Below are positions 9,559 through 18,160 of a DNA stretch of 64,000 nt, piece after piece (position 1 is the first letter of the stretch; each line of letters starts with the position of its first letter). The notes under the pieces are model-generated. The model did not search any database and was not told where the DNA came from. It was given only the letters and a program-made list of their open reading frames with translations. The position numbers and the translations under genes are program-made. The stretch lies in contig NZ_NSEB01000004.1 of the NCBI RefSeq assembly GCF_002734215.1, positions 653,605 through 717,604 of the forward strand, read 5' to 3'. The DNA comes from Fredinandcohnia onubensis. Lineage in GTDB: Bacteria; Bacillota; Bacilli; Bacillales; Bacillaceae_L.

Positions 9559-9576
9559 ACGTGAAAGATATCACAA
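9559..9576 (+). promoter_or_regulatory. Candidate Rex operator upstream of yumB
   Basis: ACGTGAAAGATATCACAA has the GTGA-N6-TCAC core of the redox repressor Rex and matches 11 of the 14 fixed positions of the Bacillus pattern TTGTGAA-N4-TTCACAA as I recall it. It overlaps the probable transcription start behind an extended -10 (TGG TATCTT at 9550-9558). The 9352-9664 gap otherwise holds only terminators and AT-rich DNA. Confidence 0.45.
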
Positions 9577-9664
9577 ACTATTTTATCAATAAAATTAGAG
9601 CTTACAGTTGAAAATAGAAATAAGTATTTTTGACTGCAAAAAAGAAAAGGTGGGCGTGATTACA

Positions 9665-10882
9665 GTGAGAAAGCCAAAAATCGTAGTTTTAGGTGCAGGA
9701 TACGGTGGATTAACCACTATTGTTAACTTACAAAAAACTTTAGGTGTAAACGAAGCTGATATTACACTAGTTAATAAAAATGATTATCACTATGAGACCA
9801 CATGGTTACATGAAGCTTCTGCAGGTACTTTAGAGGCGGACCGTGTACGTTACCAAATTGAAGACGTAATCAGTGGACATAAAGTTAAATTTGTAAAAGG
9901 CTCTGTAGCAAAGATTGATCGTGAAGGCAAACGTGTAATTCTTGAGGACGATACACAGGTTGAGTATGATTATTTAGTTGTAGCACTTGGTGGAGAATCC
10001 GAGACTTTTGGAATTAAAGGCCTAAAAGAATACGCATTTTCAATTTCAAATGTAAATACAGCTCGTCAAATTAAAGAACATATCGAATATCAATTCGCAA
10101 CATATAACACTGAAGAAGAAAAAGACGATACTCGTCTAACAATTGTTGTTGGTGGAGCAGGATTTACTGGTATTGAGTTCTTAGGAGAACTTGTTAATAG
10201 AGTTCCTGAGCTTTGCCGTGAATTCGATGTTGACCAAAATAAAGTAAAAATCATTTGTGTTGAGGCAGCACCAACTGTATTACCTGGTTTTGATGCTGAA
10301 TTAGTTGAATATGCAGTGAACCACTTAGAGAAAAAAGGTGTAGAATTCAAAATCGGTACTGCGATTAAAGAAGGTACACCTGAAGGAATCATCGTTGGAA
10401 AAGACGATGTAACAGAAGAAATTAAAGCGAAAACTGTTGTATGGGCAGCAGGTATTCGTGGAAACAGCGTAATCGAAGCTTCTGGTTTTGAAGCAATGCG
10501 TGGTCGTGTGAAAGTTGACAAAGACCTTCGTGCACCAGGCCATGAAGATGTTTTCTTTATTGGTGATAGCTCACTAGTTATTAATGAAGAAATCAATCGT
10601 CCATACCCACCAACTGCACAAATTGCAATGCAACAAGGTGCATTAGTAGCGAAAAACATTGCAGTACTAGTTCGTGGACAAGGAGAACTTGGTGAATTTT
10701 CATTTGATAACAAAGGAACTGTATGTTCACTTGGTGAGCATGATGGAATCGGTGTTGTATTTGGCAGAAAAATTTGGGGCTCAAAAGCAGCATTCATGAA
10801 GAAAGTAATTGATAACCGTGCTCTATTAATAGTAGGCGGACCATCACTTGTTCTTAAAAAAGGTAAATTAAAATTCATTTAA
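9665..10882 (+). CDS. yumB: Type-II NADH dehydrogenase-like flavoprotein YumB
   Basis: Non-proton-pumping NADH:quinone oxidoreductase family, 405 residues from the GTG at 9665, where AGGTGGG at 9648-9654 is ten bases upstream; TTG at 9608 and GTG at 9656 are in frame but badly placed. The first dinucleotide fold is [14 protein letters not shown] (residues 4-17), the second [19 protein letters not shown] near 157, and the FAD motif [10 protein letters not shown] near 296. The order yutM-yumB-yuiB fits B. subtilis apart from missing yumC/guaC. It is a respiratory enzyme at the membrane face; a Rex-like palindrome at its promoter hints at NADH-responsive control. Confidence 0.9.
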   Translation: MRKPKIVVLGAGYGGLTTIVNLQKTLGVNEADITLVNKNDYHYETTWLHEASAGTLEADRVRYQIEDVISGHKVKFVKGSVAKIDREGKRVILEDDTQVEYDYLVVALGGESETFGIKGLKEYAFSISNVNTARQIKEHIEYQFATYNTEEEKDDTRLTIVVGGAGFTGIEFLGELVNRVPELCREFDVDQNKVKIICVEAAPTVLPGFDAELVEYAVNHLEKKGVEFKIGTAIKEGTPEGIIVGKDDVTEEIKAKTVVWAAGIRGNSVIEASGFEAMRGRVKVDKDLRAPGHEDVFFIGDSSLVINEEINRPYPPTAQIAMQQGALVAKNIAVLVRGQGELGEFSFDNKGTVCSLGEHDGIGVVFGRKIWGSKAAFMKKVIDNRALLIVGGPSLVLKKGKLKFI

Positions 10883-10893
10883 CAATATTAACG

Positions 10894-10925
10894 AAGGAAT
10901 GCTATTATCTTAGCATTCCTTTTTT
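10894..10925 (+). terminator. Terminator of yumB
   Basis: Stem AAGGAATGCTA / TAGCATTCCTT followed by TTTTT. Confidence 0.85.
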
Positions 10926-11019
10926 ACATAATTGTGCGATTTGGTAAGTGAAATCAATTGACTCACTAATCATACCTTTAGTAAACTAGGAAGGGATTTG
11001 TCCGAGGAGGTGAGTTGCC

Positions 11020-11346
11020 ATGTCACTCAGTTTTTTACCGATATTTTTAATTTCGATGTTATTGTTTTTCGTATTATTTTTTGGAATTGGATTCATTCTT
11101 AATATGCTATTACGTATGTCGTGGATTATGGCTATTATCTATCCAATAATTGCCTTGGCAATCATTCAAGAAGTATCCTTTCTTGATTATTTTACATCGC
11201 CATCTACTGCATTTAGCTCTTTAGGTGAAAGTATCACGACATTAGCTCCTCTAGATATTGCGATTTTACTTAGTGGTCTTGCTGGTGCGATCTTATCAGG
11301 AGTGATCATAAAGCTCCTTCGAAAAAAAGGATACAGAATGTTTTAG
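11020..11346 (+). CDS. yuiB: Small integral membrane protein YuiB
   Basis: A 108-residue protein with three predicted membrane segments: residues about 5-32, 40-57 and 83-103. The last segment is followed by the basic tail KLLRKKGYRMF. The start follows GAGGAGGTGAG. It occupies the yuiB position between yumB and yuiC known from B. subtilis and matches that family in size and topology. Its function is unknown. A long hairpin with a T-tract lies behind it, so it is probably monocistronic. Confidence 0.75.
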   Translation: MSLSFLPIFLISMLLFFVLFFGIGFILNMLLRMSWIMAIIYPIIALAIIQEVSFLDYFTSPSTAFSSLGESITTLAPLDIAILLSGLAGAILSGVIIKLLRKKGYRMF

Positions 11347-11371
11347 GAAGCCACTTCTATATAGAAATTGC

Positions 11372-11420
11372 AAAAAGAAACGTAAGGATTTTTTTATAAA
11401 ATCTTTACGTTTCTTTTTTT
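11372..11420. terminator. Long hairpin terminator between yuiB and yuiC
   Basis: Stem AAAGAAACGTAAGGAT / ATCTTTACGTTTCTTT (one mismatch) followed by TTTTT. Confidence 0.85.
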
Positions 11421-11502
11421 GCTTACAATTATCTTCCACTCATAAACGAATATTTTTTTGCCAAATTGGAAAGAAATAGAGTCGTGAGAGGAGTGGAAAA
11501 AT

Positions 11503-12186
11503 GTGTTTCGTTTAAACACAATGATAAGAAGAAGTGCAATGACATTCCTATTTGCATTAGCACTAATCACTACGTTCCAATCTTTTTCCGGAGTGCAGAC
11601 GAAAGATCTTACAAACTGGATAGGCAACCAATTTCAAGAGAAATCGCAAGCAGTAGGAATTAAAAGTGTAGAATGGGTATCAAAATTTTTATTTTTTGCT
11701 AATGGAAATAAGGCGGTCTCGGCCTCTGGCTTAGAAACCACATTACCTATTGAAGAAGCCATTGATTTTTCAAAATACCCAACACAAACAGTTGTCGCGA
11801 CCGGATATACGGCAGGTGTTGAATCAACAGGTAAGGATGCGAATCACCCTTCCTATGGGATTACCTATTCAGGTGTTAAGGTGAAACGTGATTTGTATTC
11901 AACAATTGCTGCGGATTTAGATGTGTTTCCAATCGGAACAATTCTATTTATCCCCGACTACGGGTATGGAGTAGTCGCTGACAAAGGCGGAGCCATCAAA
12001 GGAAATAAAATAGATTTGTACTATGATACAGTTGATGATGTTTATAAAAAATGGGGGAAGAAAACCCTCGATGTTTATGTCATCAAGATGGGTGACGGAA
12101 GAATATCTGAAGAAGAAATTGCTGCAATGAATGAGGATAAGTCCATGCAAGTATTCCGGCAACAAATTTTAGGTGAAAAAAGTTAA
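11503..12186 (+). CDS. yuiC: 3D-domain cell wall protein YuiC (MltA-like murein enzyme)
   Basis: Membrane-anchored or exported protein of 227 residues with an N-terminal hydrophobic segment (about 8-24) and a C-terminal 3D domain. The domain shows [15 protein letters not shown] near 94, [29 protein letters not shown] near 140, and [13 protein letters not shown] near 170, carrying the conserved aspartates that name the fold. B. subtilis YuiC is known as a stationary-phase peptidoglycan lytic transglycosylase-like enzyme. The GTG start is chosen because GAGAGGAGTGG lies correctly upstream; an in-frame ATG at 11521 is possible. It is convergent with yuiD through a shared terminator. Confidence 0.88.
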   Translation: MFRLNTMIRRSAMTFLFALALITTFQSFSGVQTKDLTNWIGNQFQEKSQAVGIKSVEWVSKFLFFANGNKAVSASGLETTLPIEEAIDFSKYPTQTVVATGYTAGVESTGKDANHPSYGITYSGVKVKRDLYSTIAADLDVFPIGTILFIPDYGYGVVADKGGAIKGNKIDLYYDTVDDVYKKWGKKTLDVYVIKMGDGRISEEEIAAMNEDKSMQVFRQQILGEKS

Positions 12187-12214
12187 AGGCTAATCATAAA
12201 GATTAGCCGTTTTG
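12186..12214. terminator. Bidirectional terminator between yuiC and yuiD
   Basis: Stem GGCTAATC / GATTAGCC with an ATAAA loop and T-rich flanks on both strands. Confidence 0.7.
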
Positions 12215-12218
12215 TATT

Positions 12219-12689
12219 TTAAAGGATATGAAGTAATAAAGTTAATAAGATCCCAGTTAATCCACCAAAAAATACCTCGATAGGTTTATGACCTAATAAT
12301 TCCTTTAATTCCTTTCTTTTGCTATCTTCATCAAGCTTTGGCCATAGTTTTGCATCCTCTGCAAACTTTTGAAAATCTGCAACAAGCTGATTGAGAACTG
12401 TTGCCTGTTCACCAGCATGTCTACGAACACCAGAAGCATCGAACATGACAATGACAGCAAACACTGTTGCTATCGCGAAGAAAGGGGAATCTACGCCTTG
12501 TTCTAGGGCAATACCAGTCGTTAACGCAGTAACGGCTGCTGAATGGGAGCTAGGCATCCCACCAGTACTCGTGACTAACGACCAATCAACTTTTTTTGTT
12601 ACAAAAAAATGTAGTGGGACTTTAACAAATTGTGCAAATCCGATTGCAGCAAGTGCGGCCCAAAGGGGAAAATTCGTAAAAAGCTCCAT
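12219..12689 (-). CDS. yuiD: Divergent PAP2-family membrane protein YuiD (DUF212)
   Basis: A 156-residue membrane protein related to acid phosphatase/vanadium haloperoxidases. It carries GGMPSSHSAAVTALTTGIA near residue 43 and ASGVRRHAGEQATVLNQLV near 85, equivalents of the phosphatase motifs with conserved His and Arg. About four hydrophobic segments are visible (8-30, 45-60, 68-84, 136-156). Members are listed as probable lipid phosphate phosphatases, but the substrate is unknown. It sits between yuiC and pepA as in B. subtilis and is read opposite to both. Confidence 0.85.
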   Translation of the reverse strand: MELFTNFPLWAALAAIGFAQFVKVPLHFFVTKKVDWSLVTSTGGMPSSHSAAVTALTTGIALEQGVDSPFFAIATVFAVIVMFDASGVRRHAGEQATVLNQLVADFQKFAEDAKLWPKLDEDSKRKELKELLGHKPIEVFFGGLTGILLTLLLHIL

Positions 12690-12907
12690 GTAAACTTCTT
12701 CCTCTCATAAACATCCATTTTTTCTATATTTGTTTTATATGTTCAAAACCTTTAGAAACGACATCTCATGTAAAACAAAGTTACTTTTTATCATTATAAA
12801 AGAATTTGGTTGCGCCTGCAAAATGAAATATTCACCGATGGTTGGAAGATGAAATTTAGTGTCTCGAAGTTTATAATAAAAAGGTAAAATATATTGGAGG
12901 TGTAACA

Positions 12908-14413
12908 ATGTTTAACGTCAAAGATGAAGCACAAGTAATTGAAGCACATGAAGCATTACTAATCGGTCTTTTTTTAAAAAATCAAAAAACAACAGGTCTT
13001 ACAAAAGAATTAGATCTCTTATTAGATGGACAAATTACAGAACTGTTAAAAGAAGGCGATATCCGAGCGGAGCAAAATACGGTTTCAAAAGTACATACAT
13101 TAGGGAAGGCACCAATAAAAAGAGTTTATTTTTTAGGACTTGGAAAAGAAGAAAATCAAACACTTGAATCTCTCAGAGAGGCGTTTGGGAAGGCTGTTAA
13201 AAAAATCTCTGAAGCAAAGGTTGAAAGCTTTGCAGTAGGGTTGGATTCCTTTGTAACTGAGGAATTAGATTCACTAGATGTTGCCCATGCGTTCGGAGAA
13301 GCCCTTGCATTGTCTACATATAAATTTGCAGATTACAAGCAAAAGTCAAATGCACCAGAAAAGAAAATTGAAGAAGTCGTTGTTTATTCTAGTGACGATG
13401 CAGAAGAGATCCAAGCAAGTTTAACTGTCGGATATGCGTATGGACAAGGAACAAACTCTGCCAGAACTCTTGTGAATCTACCAGGAAATATGTTAACAGC
13501 TACCGATTTAGCGAATTATGCAGCAGAACTCGGAAAGAAATACGGATTCGAAGTGGAAATACTAGAAAAAGAAGATATGGAAAAGCTCGGAATGGGCGCC
13601 CTCTTAGCGGTTAATAAAGGTTCTGTAGAGCCTCCTAAAATGATCGTACTTAAATATCAAGGGAAAGAGGCCTGGGAAGATGTCATTGCACTAGTTGGAA
13701 AAGGAATCACCTTTGATACAGGTGGATACTCCATCAAGCCAAAAGACGGCATTGTAGGCATGAAATCGGATATGGGTGGAGCAGCTGCTGTCTTAGGAGC
13801 TATGGAGATCATCGGGGAACTAAGACCAGAAAAGAATGTAGTCGCTGTTATCCCATCAACAGATAATATGATTAGCGGTGATGCATTCAAGCCTGATGAT
13901 GTAGTGACCTCTATGAATGGGAAGACAATTGAAATATTAAACACGGATGCAGAAGGTCGACTTGCCTTAGCAGATGGCATCACTTATGCGAAGTTTCATG
14001 GAGCCTCTTATTTAGTAGATGTTGCGACATTAACAGGGGGAGTGATTGTCGCTTTAGGTAATGATATTACCGGTGCAATGACAAACAATGAAGCCTTTTT
14101 TGAAGAGGTACTAGAAGCATCCATCGAAGCTGGCGAACCCATTTGGCGTTTGCCGATCACAGAAAATCATAAGAAGCGTGTTCGAAAAAGCCAGGTTGCC
14201 GATTTAAATAATTCACCTGGTCGCGATGGACATGCAATTTTCGCTGGCACGTTCATAGGCGAATTCGCAGAAGATACACCATGGGTACATCTAGATATCG
14301 CGGGAACAGCAACGACCACTTCAGCTCATAATCTAGGCCCAGCCGGTGCAACAGGGGTCATGGTCCGTACACTCGCAACCCTAGTAGAGCGTTTTGGTGA
14401 ATCAGAAGAATAA
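12908..14413 (+). CDS. pepA: Leucyl aminopeptidase (M17)
   Basis: Cytosolic zinc/manganese aminopeptidase of 501 residues that trims N-terminal residues from peptides (yuiE in B. subtilis). The catalytic domain shows the metal and catalytic Lys motif [16 protein letters not shown] near residue 262 and the signature [13 protein letters not shown] near 344, with [10 protein letters not shown] between them. The N-terminal third is the usual variable domain. ATG follows TGGAGGTGTAACA. It is monocistronic: a terminator follows immediately, and behind that begins the 53-bp repeat array. Confidence 0.95.
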   Translation: MFNVKDEAQVIEAHEALLIGLFLKNQKTTGLTKELDLLLDGQITELLKEGDIRAEQNTVSKVHTLGKAPIKRVYFLGLGKEENQTLESLREAFGKAVKKISEAKVESFAVGLDSFVTEELDSLDVAHAFGEALALSTYKFADYKQKSNAPEKKIEEVVVYSSDDAEEIQASLTVGYAYGQGTNSARTLVNLPGNMLTATDLANYAAELGKKYGFEVEILEKEDMEKLGMGALLAVNKGSVEPPKMIVLKYQGKEAWEDVIALVGKGITFDTGGYSIKPKDGIVGMKSDMGGAAAVLGAMEIIGELRPEKNVVAVIPSTDNMISGDAFKPDDVVTSMNGKTIEILNTDAEGRLALADGITYAKFHGASYLVDVATLTGGVIVALGNDITGAMTNNEAFFEEVLEASIEAGEPIWRLPITENHKKRVRKSQVADLNNSPGRDGHAIFAGTFIGEFAEDTPWVHLDIAGTATTTSAHNLGPAGATGVMVRTLATLVERFGESEE

Positions 14414-14419
14414 ATGATT

Positions 14420-14452
14420 GAGAAGTCTACCTAATGGGTAGGCTTCTTTTTA
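14420..14452 (+). terminator. Terminator of pepA
   Basis: Stem AGAAGTCTACC / GGTAGGCTTCT (one mismatch) followed by TTTTTAT. Confidence 0.85.
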
Positions 14453-14477
14453 TAGGACGAATTATCACCAGATCGCA

Positions 14478-15705
14478 ATGATAAATGATTATAGTATGTC
14501 GCAGCCCCGATATGTGGTATATCGCGAACAGCTTAATTGGTATATCTCTATATCGCAAAACGATATGTGGTATACTGCAAACGGCTTAATCGGTATATCC
14601 TTAGATTGCAAATCGATAAATGCTATACCGCAACCCGCGTAATCGATATATTCCTGTATCGCAAAACGATATGTGGTATTCCGCAAACGACTTAATCGGT
14701 ATATCTCTATATCGCAAAACGATATGTGGTATATCGCGAACGGCTTAATCGGTATATCTCTATATCGCCAAACGATAAATGCAATACCGCAAAGGGCTTA
14801 ATCGGTATATCTCTATATCGCCAAACAATATGTGCAATACCGCAAAGGGCTTAATCGGTATATCTCTATATTGCAAGACGATATGTGTTATACCGTAAAC
14901 AGCTTAATCAATATATCCCCAGATTGCAAAACGATAAATGCTATACCGCAAATGGCTTAAACGGTATATCTCTATATCGCGAAACGATATGTGGTATATC
15001 GCGAACAGCTTAATCGGTATATCTCTATATCGCCAAACGATATGAGCTATACCGCAAACGGCTTAATCGGTATATCTCTATATCGCCAAACGATATGAGC
15101 TATACCGCAAACGGCTTAATCGGTGTATCTTTATATCGCCAAACGATATGTGCAATACCTCAACGGCTTAATCGGTATATCTCTATACCACAAAACGATA
15201 TGAGCTATACCGCAAACGGCTTAATCGGTACATCCTTAGATTGCAAATCGATAAATGTTATACCGCAACCCGCGTAATCGATATATTCCTGTATCGCGAA
15301 ACGATATGTGCAATACCGCAAACGGCTTAATCGGTATATCTCTATATTGCAAGACGATATGTGTTATACCGTAAACCGCTTAATCGATATATCCCCAGAT
15401 TGCAAAACGATAAATGCTATACCGCAACCCGCGCAAACGATATATCTCTATATTGCAAAACGATAAATGCTATACCGCAACCCGCGCAAACGATATATCT
15501 CTATATCGCAAAACAATTAATGCTATATTGCATACTGCGTAATCGGTATATCTCTATATCGCCAACCGATATGTGCTATACCGCAACCCGCGTAATCGGT
15601 AAATCCCTGTATCGCCAACCGATATGTGGTATACCGCAAACCACGTAATCGGTATATCCCTATATCCCAGAACGATATGTGCTATATCGCAACCCCGCGT
15701 ATTTC
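14478..15705. repeat. Array of about 23 hairpin-forming 53-bp tandem repeats
   Basis: The landmark GCTTAAT/GCGTAAT recurs at 14531, 14584, 14637, 14690, 14743, 14796, 14849 and so on to 15697, always 53 bp apart except one step of 52 and one of 54. A typical unit has an outer stem CGGTATA / TATACCG and an inner stem ATATCG / CGATAT with loop CAAAA or CCAAA. Copies at 14584-14689 reappear almost unchanged at 15219-15324, and those at 14849-14954 at 15325-15430, so multi-unit blocks were duplicated. There are no unique spacers and no cas genes, and short reading frames inside merely follow the repeat. It fills the pepA-yuiF gap together with 15706-15894, which holds only the yuiF promoter. Confidence 0.95.
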
Positions 15706-15774
15706 TGCTTACCCTATGAAATCCCAATCCCCAGCAAATCGTGTTACACAAGAATCCCAACCAACTTCTCCAAA

Positions 15775-15813
15775 AAAATACCATTGACGATTTCTAATAT
15801 CATATGGTATTTT
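15775..15813 (+). promoter_or_regulatory. Probable promoter of yuiF within an inverted repeat
   Basis: TTGACG at 15784 and an extended -10 TGG TATTTT at 15805-15813 are 18 bp apart. They are framed by a 10-bp inverted repeat AAAATACCAT / ATGGTATTTT, which could be an operator. Confidence 0.45.
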
Positions 15814-15894
15814 AGTTTAGTATTTTAATTCTCTACCAATTTAGCAAACTAAAGTGTTTTAAAAATAATAATCATACTAGAAGGAGTTTTCACC

Positions 15895-17238
15895 ATGAAT
15901 GCAGTTGTTATAGCAGTTCTTGTCATGCTAATTCTAAGCTTATTCCGTATAAATGTTGTTGTAGCTCTTGCCATAGGGGCAATTGTTGGGGGATTAACAG
16001 GTGGTCTCGACATTGCAACAACAGTATCCACATTCACAGAAGGTTTAGGTGGAAATGCTACAGTCGCATTAAGTTATGCACTACTTGGTAGTTTTGCAGT
16101 AGCTATTTCAAAAACAGGATTACCAGATGCGATGGTTGACCTTGCCATCAAACTTGTAGGGAAGCAAGGGGATAGCAAACGTAAAACCTATTCAAAGGTT
16201 TTAATCATCTTAATTATTCTAGCTATTTCTATTTCATCACAAAATATAGTACCTGTTCATATTGCTTTTATTCCTATTTTAATTCCACCTTTATTAAAGG
16301 TATTTAATGAACTCGAAATTGATCGTCGACTTATCGCTACTGTTATTACTTTTGGTTTAACAGCTCCATACATTGCCTTACCCGTTGGATTTGGAGAGAT
16401 TTTCCACGGACTTCTGCAGCAATATATGCTAGAAAGTGGATTAGAAGTGGCAAAACGAGATATCCCAATTGCTATGTTGATTCCATCTGCAGGGATGGTA
16501 GTTGGTTTACTTATCGCAGTTCTATTTTCCTACCGTAAGCCAAAACAATATAAAACGATCGAAATTGCAAATGAGTCAGGTTCAGATATAAACACAACTT
16601 ATACGAAAAAGAGTCTTAGCTTCGCGACACTTGCCGTGCTTGTTACATTAGGTATACAGTTAACACTGTCACAAGTATTTGATGTGGATGGCATGATTTT
16701 TGGAGCATTGGCCGGAATAGCCGTTCTGTATTTCAGTGGCTCGATGAAAGTAAGTCAAGCTGACGAAGTCATAACAAGTGGTATGAAAATGATGGCATTC
16801 ATTGGTTTCGTTATGATCACAGCTTCTGGGTTTGCATCTGTTATTAAGGAAACAGGGCATGTTGAGGCACTTGTTTCTCAATCAGCGGAATTAATCGGTG
16901 GAAATTTATCACTTGCTGCGTTAATGATGTTAATTGTAGGTCTTTTGATTACCTTAGGAATTGGTTCATCATTTTCAACGATTCCAATCATCGCAACTAT
17001 TTTTGTACCATTATGTATGGAAGTTGGATTTAGCCCAATGGCGACAATTGCTCTTGTTGGAACTGCAGCAGCTCTAGGAGACGCTGGATCACCCGCATCA
17101 GATAGTACGCTAGGTCCAACCGCTGGATTAAACGTTGATGGTCAGCATAATCATATTTGGGACACTTGTGTACCAACATTTATACACTATAATATTCCAC
17201 TCATTATTTTCGGCTGGATTGCAGCGATTATCTTATAA
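15895..17238 (+). CDS. yuiF: Na+/H+ antiporter family (NhaC-like) transporter YuiF
   Basis: An integral membrane protein of 447 residues with about twelve hydrophobic segments. It begins with a short conserved cap NAVVIAVLVMLILSLFRIN; the transport core includes SSQNIVPVHIAFIPILIPPLL near residue 114 and GIGSSFSTIPIIATIFVPLC near 352, then DAGSPASDSTLGPTAGLN near 400, typical of the Na_H_antiporter/YuiF group. Members are annotated as Na+/H+ antiporters or amino acid transporters; substrate is not proven. It follows AGAAGGAGTTTTCACC. It keeps the B. subtilis order pepA-yuiF-bioY, but the repeat array is inserted ahead of it. Confidence 0.87.
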   Translation: MNAVVIAVLVMLILSLFRINVVVALAIGAIVGGLTGGLDIATTVSTFTEGLGGNATVALSYALLGSFAVAISKTGLPDAMVDLAIKLVGKQGDSKRKTYSKVLIILIILAISISSQNIVPVHIAFIPILIPPLLKVFNELEIDRRLIATVITFGLTAPYIALPVGFGEIFHGLLQQYMLESGLEVAKRDIPIAMLIPSAGMVVGLLIAVLFSYRKPKQYKTIEIANESGSDINTTYTKKSLSFATLAVLVTLGIQLTLSQVFDVDGMIFGALAGIAVLYFSGSMKVSQADEVITSGMKMMAFIGFVMITASGFASVIKETGHVEALVSQSAELIGGNLSLAALMMLIVGLLITLGIGSSFSTIPIIATIFVPLCMEVGFSPMATIALVGTAAALGDAGSPASDSTLGPTAGLNVDGQHNHIWDTCVPTFIHYNIPLIIFGWIAAIIL

Positions 17239-17240
17239 AA

Positions 17241-17272
17241 ACTTACCCCCACGAACTTTCGTGGGGGTATTT
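17241..17272. terminator. Bidirectional terminator between yuiF and bioY
   Basis: A perfect stem TACCCCCACGAA / TTCGTGGGGGTA with a two-base loop, T-rich on both sides. Confidence 0.85.
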
Positions 17273-17275
17273 CAC

Positions 17276-17890
17276 TTATTTTGATAGATTTGTTGAAGAA
17301 GGATTCACAGAGTTTCTAGTAACTGCTCGATAAATTCTTGGTGAAATAAGAGCTGCGAAGATGGTAAAAGCAAGGTCCTTCACAATAAACCAAGCCATCA
17401 CACTCCATGCAGCTCCATAGCTCATTTTAACCTCTAACCAAAAATTGAAAGCAAAGTACATATAGTTTGTACCAATGAAATAGTTCATAAAAAGACCAAC
17501 AAATGCTGCAATCATAAACGTTTTTAAGGTTGGACTTCCCTTAGCATGTTCAACGATCTTTCCTGAGAAATAAGCTGTTGCAATGAACGATAAAATAAAT
17601 CCGCCCGTACCTCCGATGAGTGGAGCTAGCCCTGCTTCAAATCCTGAAAAAACAGGTGCTCCAGCAATTCCAATTAACATATACACAGTCATAGAAATCG
17701 CACCTAATCGACTTCCGAGAAGAAGCCCAGCTAATACTGCAAAAAAGGTTTGCATAGTTAAAGGTACACCCGCAACCTGTAAAAACGGTACCATTGAGGT
17801 AATATTTGCGCCGATCGCCATAAGCGCTGCAAACATTCCAACATATGTAATTTCGATTGCACGAATGCGTGGTTTTGATATTGCTGTCAT
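17276..17890 (-). CDS. bioY: Biotin transporter BioY (S component)
   Basis: Substrate-binding membrane subunit of an ECF-type biotin importer, 204 residues with about six hydrophobic segments. Family features are AGVPLTMQTFFAVLAGLLLG near residue 39, MTVYMLIGIAGAPVFSGFEAG near 62 and GGTGGFILSFIATAYFSG near 88. No ECF energising subunits are nearby. It corresponds to yuiG in B. subtilis. ATG is preceded by CGGAGG. Two palindromic BirA operators cover its promoter and ribosome site, so repression by biotin-loaded BirA is expected. Confidence 0.92.
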   Translation of the reverse strand: MTAISKPRIRAIEITYVGMFAALMAIGANITSMVPFLQVAGVPLTMQTFFAVLAGLLLGSRLGAISMTVYMLIGIAGAPVFSGFEAGLAPLIGGTGGFILSFIATAYFSGKIVEHAKGSPTLKTFMIAAFVGLFMNYFIGTNYMYFAFNFWLEVKMSYGAAWSVMAWFIVKDLAFTIFAALISPRIYRAVTRNSVNPSSTNLSK

Positions 17891-17894
17891 TATG

Positions 17895-17923
17895 TGTTAA
17901 CCTCCGTGTTTTTTTAGTTAACA
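17895..17923 (-). promoter_or_regulatory. BirA operator, proximal, overlapping transcription start and ribosome site of bioY
   Basis: TGTTAAC, 15 bp, GTTAACA: a perfect dyad matching the Bacillus BirA box. The GGAGG of bioY (17902-17906 region) lies inside it. Confidence 0.85.
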
Positions 17924-17925
17924 AA

Positions 17926-17954
17926 ATCGTAAAACAAGATTCATTATATGTCAA
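17926..17954 (-). promoter_or_regulatory. SigA promoter of bioY
   Basis: On the minus strand TTGACA (17949-17954), a 17-bp spacer and TACGAT (17926-17931). It lies between and partly under the two BirA boxes. Confidence 0.65.
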
Positions 17955-17976
17955 CAAAAAAAAACAGAAGTTAACA
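17949..17976 (-). promoter_or_regulatory. BirA operator, distal, overlapping the bioY -35
   Basis: TGTCAAC, 14 bp, GTTAACA: a second BirA-type dyad with one mismatch and a one-base shorter spacer. Confidence 0.7.
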
Positions 17977-18160
17977 AATGAAAAGTGAAGTCATATGAAT
18001 TCGATGACGTTGATAGAATATATGTAGATATGATCCTTCAAATTATCTCCAATTGTTATACTTAAAAAATTTTTTTACCATCCAATATAAGAAAAAAGTG
18101 TCAAAAGGGATGTCCTTTAAATATAATGCCCATATCCGAAAATGTTGGGAGCGGTCGGAA

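Noticed and set aside
10090..10878. 262-codon frame antisense to yumB
   Set aside because: A shadow of a strong conserved gene, with no ribosome site and no recognisable domains.
14489..15784. Several open frames (both strands) and a CRISPR-like look in the 53-bp repeat region
   Set aside because: The frames follow the repeat period and have no ribosome sites. Spacing is continuous tandem repeat with no unique spacers, and no cas genes are near.
15845..15894. Riboswitch or T-box leader before yuiF, and before hom (2804-2859)
   Set aside because: I looked for T-box, SAM and lysine riboswitch landmarks and saw none; leaders are too short or lack conserved motifs.
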